NCBI GenBank assembly: GCA_934546985.1
Contig: CAKTEE010000002.1
Span: 124,001 to 188,000 of the forward strand
Length of the DNA: 64,000 bases
Origin: an uncultured Eubacteriales bacterium
GTDB lineage: Bacteria; Bacillota; Clostridia; Oscillospirales; Acutalibacteraceae
Direction of reading: 5' to 3'
In this document: positions 42,560 through 51,499 of the stretch, piece by piece
Layout: each line of letters opens with the position of its first letter
Position numbering within the stretch: position 1 is the stretch's first letter
Made by a program: the position numbers and the translations under genes
Notes under the pieces: model-generated
Seen by the model: only the letters and a program-made list of their open reading frames with translations
The model's database searches: none
What the model was told of the DNA's origin: nothing

Positions 42560-45394
42560 TTATCTTCCCCTATTGATTAACTTTTTCAGATACTGCCCAG
42601 TATAAGACTCAGACACCTCAGAAACCTCTTCAGGTGTTCCAACTGCTACAATTGTTCCACCGCGATTGCCGCCTTCTGGACCTAAATCTATAATATAATC
42701 CGCAGTTTTAATAACATCTAAATTATGCTCAATTACAACAACAGTGTTTCCTGTATCGACCAGCTTCTGCAAAACTTCAATTAAACGGTGTACATCGGCT
42801 GTATGAAGCCCTGTAGTTGGTTCATCAAGAATATAGATCGTTCTTCCCGTTGAACGCTTTGATAATTCTGTAGCTAATTTAACACGCTGCGCCTCACCGC
42901 CGGATAATGTAGTTGCAGGCTGTCCAATTTTTACATATCCCAAACCAACATCGCACAATGTTGCCAGTTTCCGATTAATTTTAGGAATACTCTGAAAAAA
43001 CTGCATACCTTCCTCACAAGTCATCTCCAATATATCATGAATAGACTTGCCTTTATACTTTACCTCAAGAGTCTCCCGATTATACCTTTTTCCTTTACAA
43101 ACATCGCAGGGAACATAAATATCCGGTAAAAAGTGCATTTCAATTTTAAGAATACCATCCCCCTGACAGGCTTCACAACGCCCGCCTTTTACATTGAAAG
43201 AAAAACGATTTGATTTGAACCCACGTACTTTTGCATCTTGTGTTGAAGCAAATAAATCACGAATATCAGTAAAAACGCCTGTATATGTGGCAGGGTTAGA
43301 ACGTGGTGTTCTCCCAATAGGAGCTTGGTCGATTTCAATTACTTTATCTAAAAACTCAGTTCCCTTAATTTCATGATATTTTCCAGGTCTTTTTTTGGCG
43401 CCGTTCAATTCATTTGCTAAACTTTTATAAAGAATTTCATTAACAAGAGAAGATTTACCAGAACCGGAAACTCCGGTAATGCAAGCAAAAGTGCCTAATG
43501 GTATAGAAACGTCTATATTTTTTAAATTATTTTCCTTCGCACCAAGCACCTGTAAAAAATTCCCATTGCCCTTTCGGCGTTTATCTGGTATTGGTATATA
43601 TTTTTCTCCGCTAAGATATTGTCCTGTAATTGATTCAGTACATCCCATAACATCATTTACAGAACCGGCGCAAACAACCTCTCCTCCATGCACACCGGCT
43701 CCTGGTCCAATATCAACCAAATAATCTGCTTCGCGCATGGTATCTTCATCATGTTCTACAACAATCAATGTATTGCCAATATCTCTTAATCTTTTCAACG
43801 TTTCAAGCAATTTCTCATTATCCCTTTGATGCAGACCGATACTCGGCTCATCTAAAACATAAAGAACACCTGTTAATGAAGAACCAATTTGAGTTGCCAA
43901 TCGAATACGCTGGCTTTCTCCGCCGGATAAAGTTCCGGCGGAGCGGGACAACGTTAAGTACTCCAATCCAACGCTATTTAAAAAACTCAATCTATCCGAT
44001 ATTTCTCTGAGAATCAAATGGGAAATCATTTTTTCACGTTCAGAAAGCTCTAAACCAGCAAAAAAATCAGAGGCTTCTGTTATAGTAAGATGTGATATAT
44101 AATCTATATTTCTATCTGCAACCGTAACTGACAGTGATTCCGGTTTCAAACGGGCGCCATGACAATCCGGACATTCACAGCTAACCATATATTGTTCAAT
44201 ATCCCACCGTGCTAAATCACTTGATGTTTCTTTATATCGCCGTTGTAAATTCGTAATCACTCCTTCAAATTCAGCTTCATAATTTCCAATTCCATATTCA
44301 TTGCGGCGTGTCATTTTTATTTTTTTTCCTTTTGTACCGTAAAGAAGCGCATCAAGTCCCTCTTTCGGTATATCCTTTACCGGCGTATCTAATGTAAACC
44401 CATAAGCATTTGCTACACCTTCAAAATACATTTGTGCAATCGTACTGGTTTCTGCGGCATTCCATCCACTGACACGGATAGCGCCTTCCCGAAGAGATAA
44501 TTTTTGATCTCCGATTACCAAGTTTTCATCAACTTTCATAAAAATGCCTAACCCAGCACAGGTAGGACATGCACCAAAAGGATTGTTAAATGAAAACATC
44601 CGCGGAGTAAGTTCATCAATGCTAATACCATGTTCCGGACATGCATAGTTTTGTGAAAACAGCATCTCATCTGCGCCTAAAACGTCAATAAGAATAAGGC
44701 CATTAGATAAAGAAGACGCGACTTCTATGGAATCTGCCAAACGGCCAGCAGCAGATTCATGAATGACAATTCTGTCAACTACTACTTCTATATTGTGTTT
44801 TTTATTTTTATCTATTTTAATTGTTTCAGACAAGTCATATAAACTTCCATCAATCCGCACCCTGACATAACCGGATCTTCTCACAGAATCCAATACTTTT
44901 ACATGTTCGCCTTTTCGACCGCGTACAATTGGGGCAAGAATCTGAATTTTTGTTCCATCCTCTAAACTCATAATTCTGTCTGTAATCTGATCAACGGTTT
45001 GCTGTTTGATTTCCCGCCCGCATATAGGACAATGCGGAATACCAATTCTCGCATACAAAAGCCGCAGATAATCATAAATTTCTGTAACAGTCCCCACTGT
45101 TGAACGTGGATTTTTTGAAGTAGTTTTTTGGTCAATAGAAATTGCAGGAGATAAACCTTCAATATAATCCACATCCGGTTTTTCTACTTGTCCAAGAAAT
45201 TGTCGTGCATAAGATGACAACGATTCAACATAACGCCGCTGCCCTTCTGCGTAAATAGTATCAAAAGCCAATGATGATTTACCGGAACCAGACAATCCAG
45301 TAAAAACCACAAACGCATCTCGAGGAATCTCTAAATTTACATTTTTTAAATTATGTTCCCTTGCACCATGAATAATTATTTTTTTCCGCGACAC
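42560..45394 (-). CDS. uvrA: Excinuclease ABC subunit A
   Basis: UvrA is the damage-recognition ATPase of nucleotide excision repair. The 944-residue protein has two ABC modules with Walker A GLSGSGKSS (N-terminal) and GVSGSGKSS (C-terminal), two ABC signatures (LSGGESQRIRLA and LSGGEAQRVKLA) and zinc-finger cysteines (CPICGR, CEACQGDGIL, CDVCKGKRYN). The start is set to a GTG at 45394 because GGAGG (45403-45407) lies 8 nt upstream and the product then begins MSRKKIIIHGAREHN. The ATG at 45409 overlaps that RBS. It follows uvrB directly. Confidence 0.97.
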   Translation of the reverse strand: MSRKKIIIHGAREHNLKNVNLEIPRDAFVVFTGLSGSGKSSLAFDTIYAEGQRRYVESLSSYARQFLGQVEKPDVDYIEGLSPAISIDQKTTSKNPRSTVGTVTEIYDYLRLLYARIGIPHCPICGREIKQQTVDQITDRIMSLEDGTKIQILAPIVRGRKGEHVKVLDSVRRSGYVRVRIDGSLYDLSETIKIDKNKKHNIEVVVDRIVIHESAAGRLADSIEVASSLSNGLILIDVLGADEMLFSQNYACPEHGISIDELTPRMFSFNNPFGACPTCAGLGIFMKVDENLVIGDQKLSLREGAIRVSGWNAAETSTIAQMYFEGVANAYGFTLDTPVKDIPKEGLDALLYGTKGKKIKMTRRNEYGIGNYEAEFEGVITNLQRRYKETSSDLARWDIEQYMVSCECPDCHGARLKPESLSVTVADRNIDYISHLTITEASDFFAGLELSEREKMISHLILREISDRLSFLNSVGLEYLTLSRSAGTLSGGESQRIRLATQIGSSLTGVLYVLDEPSIGLHQRDNEKLLETLKRLRDIGNTLIVVEHDEDTMREADYLVDIGPGAGVHGGEVVCAGSVNDVMGCTESITGQYLSGEKYIPIPDKRRKGNGNFLQVLGAKENNLKNIDVSIPLGTFACITGVSGSGKSSLVNEILYKSLANELNGAKKRPGKYHEIKGTEFLDKVIEIDQAPIGRTPRSNPATYTGVFTDIRDLFASTQDAKVRGFKSNRFSFNVKGGRCEACQGDGILKIEMHFLPDIYVPCDVCKGKRYNRETLEVKYKGKSIHDILEMTCEEGMQFFQSIPKINRKLATLCDVGLGYVKIGQPATTLSGGEAQRVKLATELSKRSTGRTIYILDEPTTGLHTADVHRLIEVLQKLVDTGNTVVVIEHNLDVIKTADYIIDLGPEGGNRGGTIVAVGTPEEVSEVSESYTGQYLKKLINRGR

Positions 45395-45410
45395 ATCTAT
45401 TGCCTCCATT

Positions 45411-47384
45411 TTATTTTTCGGCCCGCAACTTTTCTATACGGTCCCGCAAGTATGCAGCATGTTCAAATTCCAATATTTTTGCGGCTGCTTTCATCTCTTT
45501 AGTCAGTTTCAAAATTAATGCTTCTCTTTCTTTGCGGGAAAGTTTCTTTACATTTTTTTCATCTGCAGTATGTGTAGAAATCTCTATAATTTCGTGCACA
45601 TTTTTCTTAATTGTCTGTGGAATAATACCGTGTTCTAAATTATACGCTGATTGGATTTCCCGTCTGCGTGCAGTTTCACGAATAGCACGCTCCATAGATG
45701 GAGTTACACTGTCTGCATACATAATAACTCTGCCGTGCGCATTTCTTGCAGCACGACCGATTGTCTGAATTAATGACGTTTCAGAACGCAGAAAACCCTC
45801 TTTATCAGCATCCAAAATAGCAACCAAAGATACCTCAGGAATATCCAATCCTTCACGCAAAAGGTTAATGCCAACAAGAACATCAAACTCACCTAAACGA
45901 AGTCCTCTTATAATTTCCATTCGTTCAATCGTATCAATATCATAATGCATATAACGAACTTTGATATTAAAATTTTCCAGATAATCTGTCAAATCTTCCG
46001 CCATTTTTTTAGTAAGCGTGGTGATCAATACACGTTCTTTCTTCTCTATAGTTGAATGAATCTCAGAAAGTATATCGTCAATTTGCCCCTCTATTGGTTT
46101 GACAATAATTTCAGGATCCAGCAAGCCTGTTGGACGAATCACCTGCTCAACTATCTGTGAACTCTTGCTCTTTTCAAAATCGGAAGGGGTAGCACTTACA
46201 AAAACGACTTGGTTAATATGATCATAAAATTCATCAAAATTTAAAGGGCGATTATCATAAGCAGAGGGTAAACGAAACCCAAAATTAATTAAACTTTCTT
46301 TTCGTCCTCGGTCTCCGCCATACATTCCCCGAACTTGCGGAAGCATAACATGTGATTCATCTACAAACATCAAGTAATCATCCGGCATATAGTCCAGTAA
46401 AGTAAACGGAAGTGAACCAGCAGGACGGCCTGACATCACTCTGGAATAATTTTCGATTCCTTTACAGAATCCAGTTTCTTTTAACATTTCCATGTCATAT
46501 TCTGTACGCTGACGAATCCGCTGTGCTTCAATCAGTTTTCCATTTTCTTCAAAATATTTTACCCGTTCTTCCATTTCTGTTTCTATTTCAGCAAGTGCTC
46601 GCTGCATTTTCTCCTGCGATACGACATAATGCGACGTAGGATATATGGCAACATGTTTTAAAACAGATTGTATTTCTCCTGTTAAAGGATTCACCTCACT
46701 GATCCGGTCGATTTCATCACCAAAAAATTCAATACGTATCGCAGACTCTGTTGAGTACGAAGGAAAAACTTCCACAACATCTCCACGAACTCGAAAAGTA
46801 TTACGGGTAAACGCAACATCATTACGGTCATATTGGATTTCAACCAACTTTTTTAGAAGGCTATCCCTATTTTTTTCAATTCCCGGACGTAATGAAATTA
46901 CCATGCTTCGATAATCAATCGGGTCACCTAAACTATAAATGCATGAAACGCTGGCAACAATTATAACATCCCTGCGTTCAGAAAGAGCTGAAGTTGCAGA
47001 ATGGCGAAGTTTGTCAATTTCATCATTAACTGCTGAATCTTTTTCAATGTATGTGTCTGTAGTTGGAATATAAGCTTCAGGCTGATAGTAATCGTAATAG
47101 GAGACAAAGTATTCCACCGCAGATTCCGGGAAAAATTCTCGAAATTCACTGCAAAGCTGAGCTGCCAGCGTTTTATTATGAGCTAAAACCAACGTTGGTT
47201 TTTGAACCCTTGCAATAATATTTGCCATAGTGAATGTCTTACCGGAGCCCGTAACCCCCAGCAAAGTCTGTTCCTTATCTCCTCTTTTAATACCCTGCAC
47301 AAGTTTTTCAATTGCTTCGGGCTGGTCCCCTGTAGGTTTGTAGGGGGCAACCAATTTAAACAGTTCATGATTGTGCTCACTCAT
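45411..47384 (-). CDS. uvrB: Excinuclease ABC subunit B
   Basis: UvrB is the helicase-like subunit that verifies lesions and loads UvrC. The 657-residue protein shows Walker A GVTGSGKTF (about 43-51), the beta-hairpin region YYDYYQPEAYIP, DESHV, helicase motif VI region QTIGRAARN and a C-terminal UVR domain (about 615-655). It is the first gene of a uvrB-uvrA-hydrolase operon under a sigma-A promoter with a perfect DinR/LexA box, so it should be induced by DNA damage. Confidence 0.98.
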   Translation of the reverse strand: MSEHNHELFKLVAPYKPTGDQPEAIEKLVQGIKRGDKEQTLLGVTGSGKTFTMANIIARVQKPTLVLAHNKTLAAQLCSEFREFFPESAVEYFVSYYDYYQPEAYIPTTDTYIEKDSAVNDEIDKLRHSATSALSERRDVIIVASVSCIYSLGDPIDYRSMVISLRPGIEKNRDSLLKKLVEIQYDRNDVAFTRNTFRVRGDVVEVFPSYSTESAIRIEFFGDEIDRISEVNPLTGEIQSVLKHVAIYPTSHYVVSQEKMQRALAEIETEMEERVKYFEENGKLIEAQRIRQRTEYDMEMLKETGFCKGIENYSRVMSGRPAGSLPFTLLDYMPDDYLMFVDESHVMLPQVRGMYGGDRGRKESLINFGFRLPSAYDNRPLNFDEFYDHINQVVFVSATPSDFEKSKSSQIVEQVIRPTGLLDPEIIVKPIEGQIDDILSEIHSTIEKKERVLITTLTKKMAEDLTDYLENFNIKVRYMHYDIDTIERMEIIRGLRLGEFDVLVGINLLREGLDIPEVSLVAILDADKEGFLRSETSLIQTIGRAARNAHGRVIMYADSVTPSMERAIRETARRREIQSAYNLEHGIIPQTIKKNVHEIIEISTHTADEKNVKKLSRKEREALILKLTKEMKAAAKILEFEHAAYLRDRIEKLRAEK

Positions 47385-47442
47385 AAAATATATACCCCAT
47401 AGTTACAGCTTTTATCATTCAATGATTTTCAAGTACCAATCT

Positions 47443-47456
47443 CGAACAAACGTTTC
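47443..47456. promoter_or_regulatory. DinR/LexA SOS box of uvrB
   Basis: CGAACAAACGTTTC matches the Firmicute DinR consensus CGAACRNRYGTTYC at every position. It lies just downstream of the -10 and overlaps the expected transcription start, so bound LexA would block initiation. Confidence 0.85.
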
Positions 47457-47462
47457 AATAGT

Positions 47463-47491
47463 ATTCTACATCTTCCGTGCTGTTTTGTCAA
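47463..47491 (-). promoter_or_regulatory. Sigma-A promoter of uvrBA
   Basis: On the minus strand a perfect TTGACA (47486-47491), a 17-bp spacer and TAGAAT (47463-47468). Confidence 0.8.
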
Positions 47492-47590
47492 TGGTTTAGT
47501 ATGCCATAGAAAATGATTTTTACCAGAATATATGATTTATTTTCTCTTCATTCAGTCTGCAATAAATATAAAATCTTTTCCTGAAATAAA

Positions 47591-47645
47591 AACTTCTGTT
47601 ATCATCTGGATTTCATTCAAATCATCTCCAGTATTAACAGAAGTT
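47591..47645 (-). terminator. Two-level terminator of the rsmF gene
   Basis: AACTTCTGTTA (47591-47601) pairs with TAACAGAAGTT (47635-47645), enclosing a second stem CTGGA/TCCAG. On the minus strand it is followed by TTTTTATTT. Confidence 0.75.
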
Positions 47646-47689
47646 CATTAAAATATTATGGGCTATAGCTAAACAAAAATAACATTTTA

Positions 47690-49054
47690 TTACATCCAAC
47701 GAAGCCCTTTAGGGTAATGATTTTTGATAAAACCGTCTGAACATTTTCCCCAACCAATAGAAAAACCATCAACGGTAATTAACGTCCACCCTTTTTCATC
47801 ACCTGAAGGGATAGAATCCCCATGCAGGTAAGCATTGATTTCGGGTGAATCAGAATTCAAATTTAAAATACGCTTTGCCTGATTATGATTTAATGTAAGC
47901 GCCCACGAATGAGAAGGATGAAAACGTTGTTTTTTTATTGTACCAAGATGAAGTCCGGGACGCAAAACTTTAAGACCACTCAGATCAAAACATTCTTCCG
48001 GAAGTTGATATAATTGCTCACCAAACAGTTTTAATTCACCTGTCAACGAAGTCATGATATTCTCACTACAAAAACTTTCATATTCAGGAACCGTCAGTTT
48101 TTTAATATCTGTAATTTGTTGATTCCTTAAATGGTACACGTCCGATTTTTTTGTCAATACAGCAATATAATGTCCCTCTCCACGCAATAAATGCGGCCAT
48201 AAACGAAACGTATTCTTTATACCTGGGGCAACATTTTTAATCCATGTGTCTTTCCCATTAGAGAATCCTTCAAAAGCTTTTATTTGTTCTACTTCAAATT
48301 CAGGAAACTGTTTTATAAACCGCGATACCGTACCCTCATTTTCTTCAGGAGAAAAAGTACAGGTAGAGTAAACCAGCCGACCGCCCGGCCGAAGCATATG
48401 CGAAGCGCATTCTAAAATCTCCAACTGCCGTTTGGCACATAACTCAACACTTTCCAAACTCCATTCTGTTCTTGCATGCTCATCTTTACGAAACATACCT
48501 TCCCCAGAGCAGGGAGCATCTACTAAAATTCGGTCAAAATAATCTATAAATCTATGAGAAAGCCTGTTTGGCGTTTCGTTCATTACAATAGCATTCTTAA
48601 TTCCAAACCGTTCAATATTTTGAGATAGTATTTTAGCTCGCATCGGATGAATTTCGTTGGTTATCAATAATCCCTGCTGCTCCATTTTTTGTGCAATATG
48701 GGTAGTTTTTCCTCCGGGAGCCGCACACAAATCAAGGATTTTTTCTCCCGGCTTCGGATCCAATAATTCAGCGGCTGCCATTGCACTGGGTTCCTGTATG
48801 TAATAGAGTCCTGCATCATGATAAGGATGCTTGCCGGGGCGTGATGCAGATGAATAATAAAAACCAGCCGAACACCAAGGTACCGGTTCTAAACAAAAAG
48901 GACTGTCCGCTGCAAATTCAGAAAGATTTGTTTTCAGCGTATTAACACGTAAAGCCTGTACTTTTTCCATACGATAACTTTCAAGAAAATCCATATATTC
49001 TGACTCAGGCATTATTTTTTTCATCTTATTTAGAAAATCCAACGGTAAATCCAT
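47690..49054 (-). CDS. RsmF/RsmB-type 16S rRNA (cytosine-C5) methyltransferase
   Basis: This 454-residue SAM-dependent RNA methyltransferase belongs to the NOL1/NOP2/Sun family. It has the SAM loop LCAAPGGKTTH (about 106), the DAPCSGEGMFR motif with one catalytic Cys (about 178) and the second Cys in YSTCTFSPEENE. The C-terminal region (about 320-454) matches the RsmF-like extension rather than RsmB, and includes HPSHSWALTL. The site of modification is not deducible here. It stands alone, with a terminator after it. Confidence 0.92.
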   Translation of the reverse strand: MDLPLDFLNKMKKIMPESEYMDFLESYRMEKVQALRVNTLKTNLSEFAADSPFCLEPVPWCSAGFYYSSASRPGKHPYHDAGLYYIQEPSAMAAAELLDPKPGEKILDLCAAPGGKTTHIAQKMEQQGLLITNEIHPMRAKILSQNIERFGIKNAIVMNETPNRLSHRFIDYFDRILVDAPCSGEGMFRKDEHARTEWSLESVELCAKRQLEILECASHMLRPGGRLVYSTCTFSPEENEGTVSRFIKQFPEFEVEQIKAFEGFSNGKDTWIKNVAPGIKNTFRLWPHLLRGEGHYIAVLTKKSDVYHLRNQQITDIKKLTVPEYESFCSENIMTSLTGELKLFGEQLYQLPEECFDLSGLKVLRPGLHLGTIKKQRFHPSHSWALTLNHNQAKRILNLNSDSPEINAYLHGDSIPSGDEKGWTLITVDGFSIGWGKCSDGFIKNHYPKGLRWM

Positions 49055-49091
49055 CTAATCATTTCATCTCCATTGATTATTATATAAACTT

Positions 49092-49128
49092 TAACCCCGT
49101 CTTTTGATAAACACAAAAGGCGGGGTTA
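49092..49128 (-). terminator. Terminator of the paaK-ior cluster
   Basis: TAACCCCG (49092-49099) pairs with CGGGGTTA (49121-49128), extended inward by CTTTTG/CAAAAG. It lies 17 bp after the ACT gene stop. The minus-strand tail is AAGTTTATATAA, so T-poor. Confidence 0.65.
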
Positions 49129-49144
49129 TTCTTCAACTGAATAA

Positions 49145-49570
49145 TCAAAATAACGTTTCCTGAGACAGTAAATTAATACCGCCAGCCTGTAAAATAGAAC
49201 TTGCACGCTCATTATCATCTACACGAAGAATGACATATGCCTGCCCATCTGCCGGAGTGATAAACGCATAGGCATATTCTACACCCATCCCCGCATCTGA
49301 AAGCACGCTGATTGCATTTGCAAAACCGCCAGGCTGGTCCGGAATCCCAACTGCAAGGACATTAGTAATAGAAACTGTCATACCTGCATCTTTTAGTATC
49401 TCAATCGCTTTTTCCGGATAATTGACAATTAAACGCAGGATACCATAATCCGTCGTATCTGCAATAGAAAGCGCGCGTATATCTATTTGGTTATCTGCAA
49501 GGATTTTTGTTATATCTGCCAATCTCCCCTGCTTGTTTTCAACAAAAACGGAAATTTGTTTCATTAACAT
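49145..49570 (-). CDS. Tandem ACT-domain amino-acid-binding protein
   Basis: This 141-residue protein is made of two ACT domains (about 1-68 and 69-141; each begins with a strand such as KQISVFVENKQGRLADI or VLAVGIPDQPGGFANA). Proteins of this kind often lie next to phenylacetate-CoA ligase or indolepyruvate oxidoreductase genes and probably sense an aromatic or branched amino acid. The start follows AGGAGGG at 7 nt. It is the last gene of the aromatic 2-oxoacid cluster, 20 bp behind paaK. Confidence 0.9.
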   Translation of the reverse strand: MLMKQISVFVENKQGRLADITKILADNQIDIRALSIADTTDYGILRLIVNYPEKAIEILKDAGMTVSITNVLAVGIPDQPGGFANAISVLSDAGMGVEYAYAFITPADGQAYVILRVDDNERASSILQAGGINLLSQETLF

Positions 49571-49590
49571 GGTTCATCCCTCCTATATCA

Positions 49591-50895
49591 TTATATGACC
49601 CGTTTATCAATAATGCGTTTTGCTTTTCCTTCCGAACGCGGAAGGGATTTTGGTTCCACAAGCTTAATTTTTGCTACAATCCCCAAAGTGGACTGCATTG
49701 CATTCGCTATTTTTCGCTCTGTTTCTTCAATAATACGTACAGAATCTGAGAACATGGAATCCGACATTTCAATACAAACTTCCATCGTATCCAGATTATT
49801 TTTTCTGTCAACAATTATAATATAATTGGGTTCCATTCCCAGTTCCAGTATAACATGTTCTACCTGAGACGGGAATACATTAACTCCACGAATAATCAGC
49901 ATATCGTCCGTACGTCCAGTTACTCTTGACATTTTCACTGTAGTCCTACCGCAAGCACATTTTCCGTGTGTCAACTTGCAAATATCACGTGTGCGATAAC
50001 GTACCAGCGGAAGCGCTTCTTTACCAATACAGGTAAAAACCAACTCTCCATACGTACCGTCTGGAAGAACTTCGCCGGTTTCCGGATTGATAATTTCAGG
50101 ATAATAATAATCCTCGCAAATATGCATCCCATCCTGTGCACTGCATTCGTATGCAACACCAGGACCTGCTAATTCAGACATACCATAGATATCAAACGCT
50201 TTAATTGCCAAAGCTTCTTCAATTTGTCTGCGCATATTTTCGCTCCATGCTTCCGCGCCAAAAATACCAATACGCAAAGGCAAACTTTTGGGGTCAATTC
50301 CCATCTCTTTAATCGTCTCGCCAATAAACATAGCATAAGACGGCGTACAGCACAAAATATTAGAACCCAAATCCTGCAAAATTGTAATTTGGCGTTTTGT
50401 ATTGCCGGAAGAAACCGGAATTGCAGTTGCACCTAAACGTTCTGCACCATAATGCAAACCAAGCCCGCCGGTAAACAGACCATAACCATATGAAACATGC
50501 ACAAAATCAGATTTTGTACCTCCGGCAGCAGCAAGAGCTCTCGCCGCCCCATTAGCCCAGCAGTCAATATCATTCTGCGTATAACCAACAACCGTTTGTT
50601 TTCCCGTTGTCCCTGAGGAAGCATGCACACGCACCAGTTCTTCCTTTGGTACTGCAAACATTCCATAAGGATAATTATCACGAAAATCCTGTTTATAAGT
50701 AAACGGCAGTTTTGATATATCGTCAATCGATTTAATATCCCCCGGTTCTATCCCTAATTCACGAAAACGTTTTTGATAAAGCGGGACATTCTGATAGCAA
50801 TTCTCTACCATTTTTACAAAGCGTTCTGATTGCAATGCATGCATATAATTTTCAGAAGCGCACTCAATTTCAGGTTGGAAATAATTTTCCGCCAC
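49591..50895 (-). CDS. paaK: Phenylacetate-CoA ligase (first copy)
   Basis: This 434-residue AMP-forming CoA ligase should convert arylacetates to their CoA thioesters, or run in reverse when coupled to 2-oxoacid oxidation. The motifs are the phosphate loop VHASSGTTGKQT, the adenylation segment DIYGMSELAGPG, YRTRDI and the C-terminal domain GRTDDMLIIRGVNVFPSQ. The start is probably the GTG at 50895, 10 nt after GGAG; a GTG at 50904 is too near that site. It lies 15 bp behind iorB. A second paaK is found at the other end of iorAB. Confidence 0.92.
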   Translation of the reverse strand: MAENYFQPEIECASENYMHALQSERFVKMVENCYQNVPLYQKRFRELGIEPGDIKSIDDISKLPFTYKQDFRDNYPYGMFAVPKEELVRVHASSGTTGKQTVVGYTQNDIDCWANGAARALAAAGGTKSDFVHVSYGYGLFTGGLGLHYGAERLGATAIPVSSGNTKRQITILQDLGSNILCCTPSYAMFIGETIKEMGIDPKSLPLRIGIFGAEAWSENMRRQIEEALAIKAFDIYGMSELAGPGVAYECSAQDGMHICEDYYYPEIINPETGEVLPDGTYGELVFTCIGKEALPLVRYRTRDICKLTHGKCACGRTTVKMSRVTGRTDDMLIIRGVNVFPSQVEHVILELGMEPNYIIIVDRKNNLDTMEVCIEMSDSMFSDSVRIIEETERKIANAMQSTLGIVAKIKLVEPKSLPRSEGKAKRIIDKRVI

Positions 50896-50910
50896 AGTTT
50901 TCACACTCCA

Positions 50911-51486
50911 TTATTTTAAATGATATCCCAGCATAAATGCTTTCAAATTCATCTCCACAAATTTTTCCGGGACAATTTCTCGAATGACATTCAGCCATAC
51001 ACTCTCATCAAGATCCATCCTGCGTGCCATAACACCTATTAAAACAACATTAACAGCTTTTACAGAGCCAGCTTCCTCTGCAAGAGACAATGCGTCAACA
51101 GCAGTTACGTCAATATCCATTACTTTTAATTTTTCAATAATATTATCCGGATATGTCATAACGCCGGTAATTACTGGCATTGGATCAATAGACTGTGTAT
51201 TAACAACTAATTTTCCGCCTTTTTTCAAATAGGAAATCCAACGAGCTGCTTCTAATTGTTCAAACGCCAAAATCAAATCTGCTTCTCCCGGTGTTACAAC
51301 TGGAGAATAGACCTTTTCCCCATAGCGGACATAAGTAACAACTGAACCGCCACGCTGTGACATTCCATGAACTTCAGAAACCTTTACATCATATCCATCA
51401 TTAACTAAAGCGGCACCTAAAATACGGCTGGCAAGCAGTGTGCCTTGTCCTCCCACGCCGACTATCATTACACTCTTTACCGACAT
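50911..51486 (-). CDS. iorB: Indolepyruvate:ferredoxin oxidoreductase, beta subunit
   Basis: This 191-residue subunit of the thiamine-diphosphate enzyme has the 2-oxoacid oxidoreductase gamma-type domain: GVGGQGTLLASRILG at the N terminus and SEVHGMSQRGGSVVTYVRYG further on. It forms the IorAB complex that oxidises aryl pyruvates to aryl-acetyl-CoA while reducing ferredoxin. The start at 51486 follows GGGGGAG at 7 nt. It lies 13 bp behind iorA, with paaK immediately after it. Confidence 0.95.
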   Translation of the reverse strand: MSVKSVMIVGVGGQGTLLASRILGAALVNDGYDVKVSEVHGMSQRGGSVVTYVRYGEKVYSPVVTPGEADLILAFEQLEAARWISYLKKGGKLVVNTQSIDPMPVITGVMTYPDNIIEKLKVMDIDVTAVDALSLAEEAGSVKAVNVVLIGVMARRMDLDESVWLNVIREIVPEKFVEMNLKAFMLGYHLK

Positions 51487-51499
51487 CTGCAATCTCCCC

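Larger units (their letters stand above)
47385..47689. other. Intergenic region uvrB to rsmF (305 bp)
   Basis: It contains the uvrB promoter with its SOS box (47443-47491) and the rsmF terminator (47591-47645). The remaining stretch, 47492-47590, is AT-rich and shows nothing I can name. Confidence 0.6.

Noticed and set aside
45395..45409. ATG at 45409 as the uvrA start
   Set aside because: The ATG overlaps the GGAGG that serves as the RBS; a GTG 15 nt downstream has ideal spacing and gives the family N terminus.
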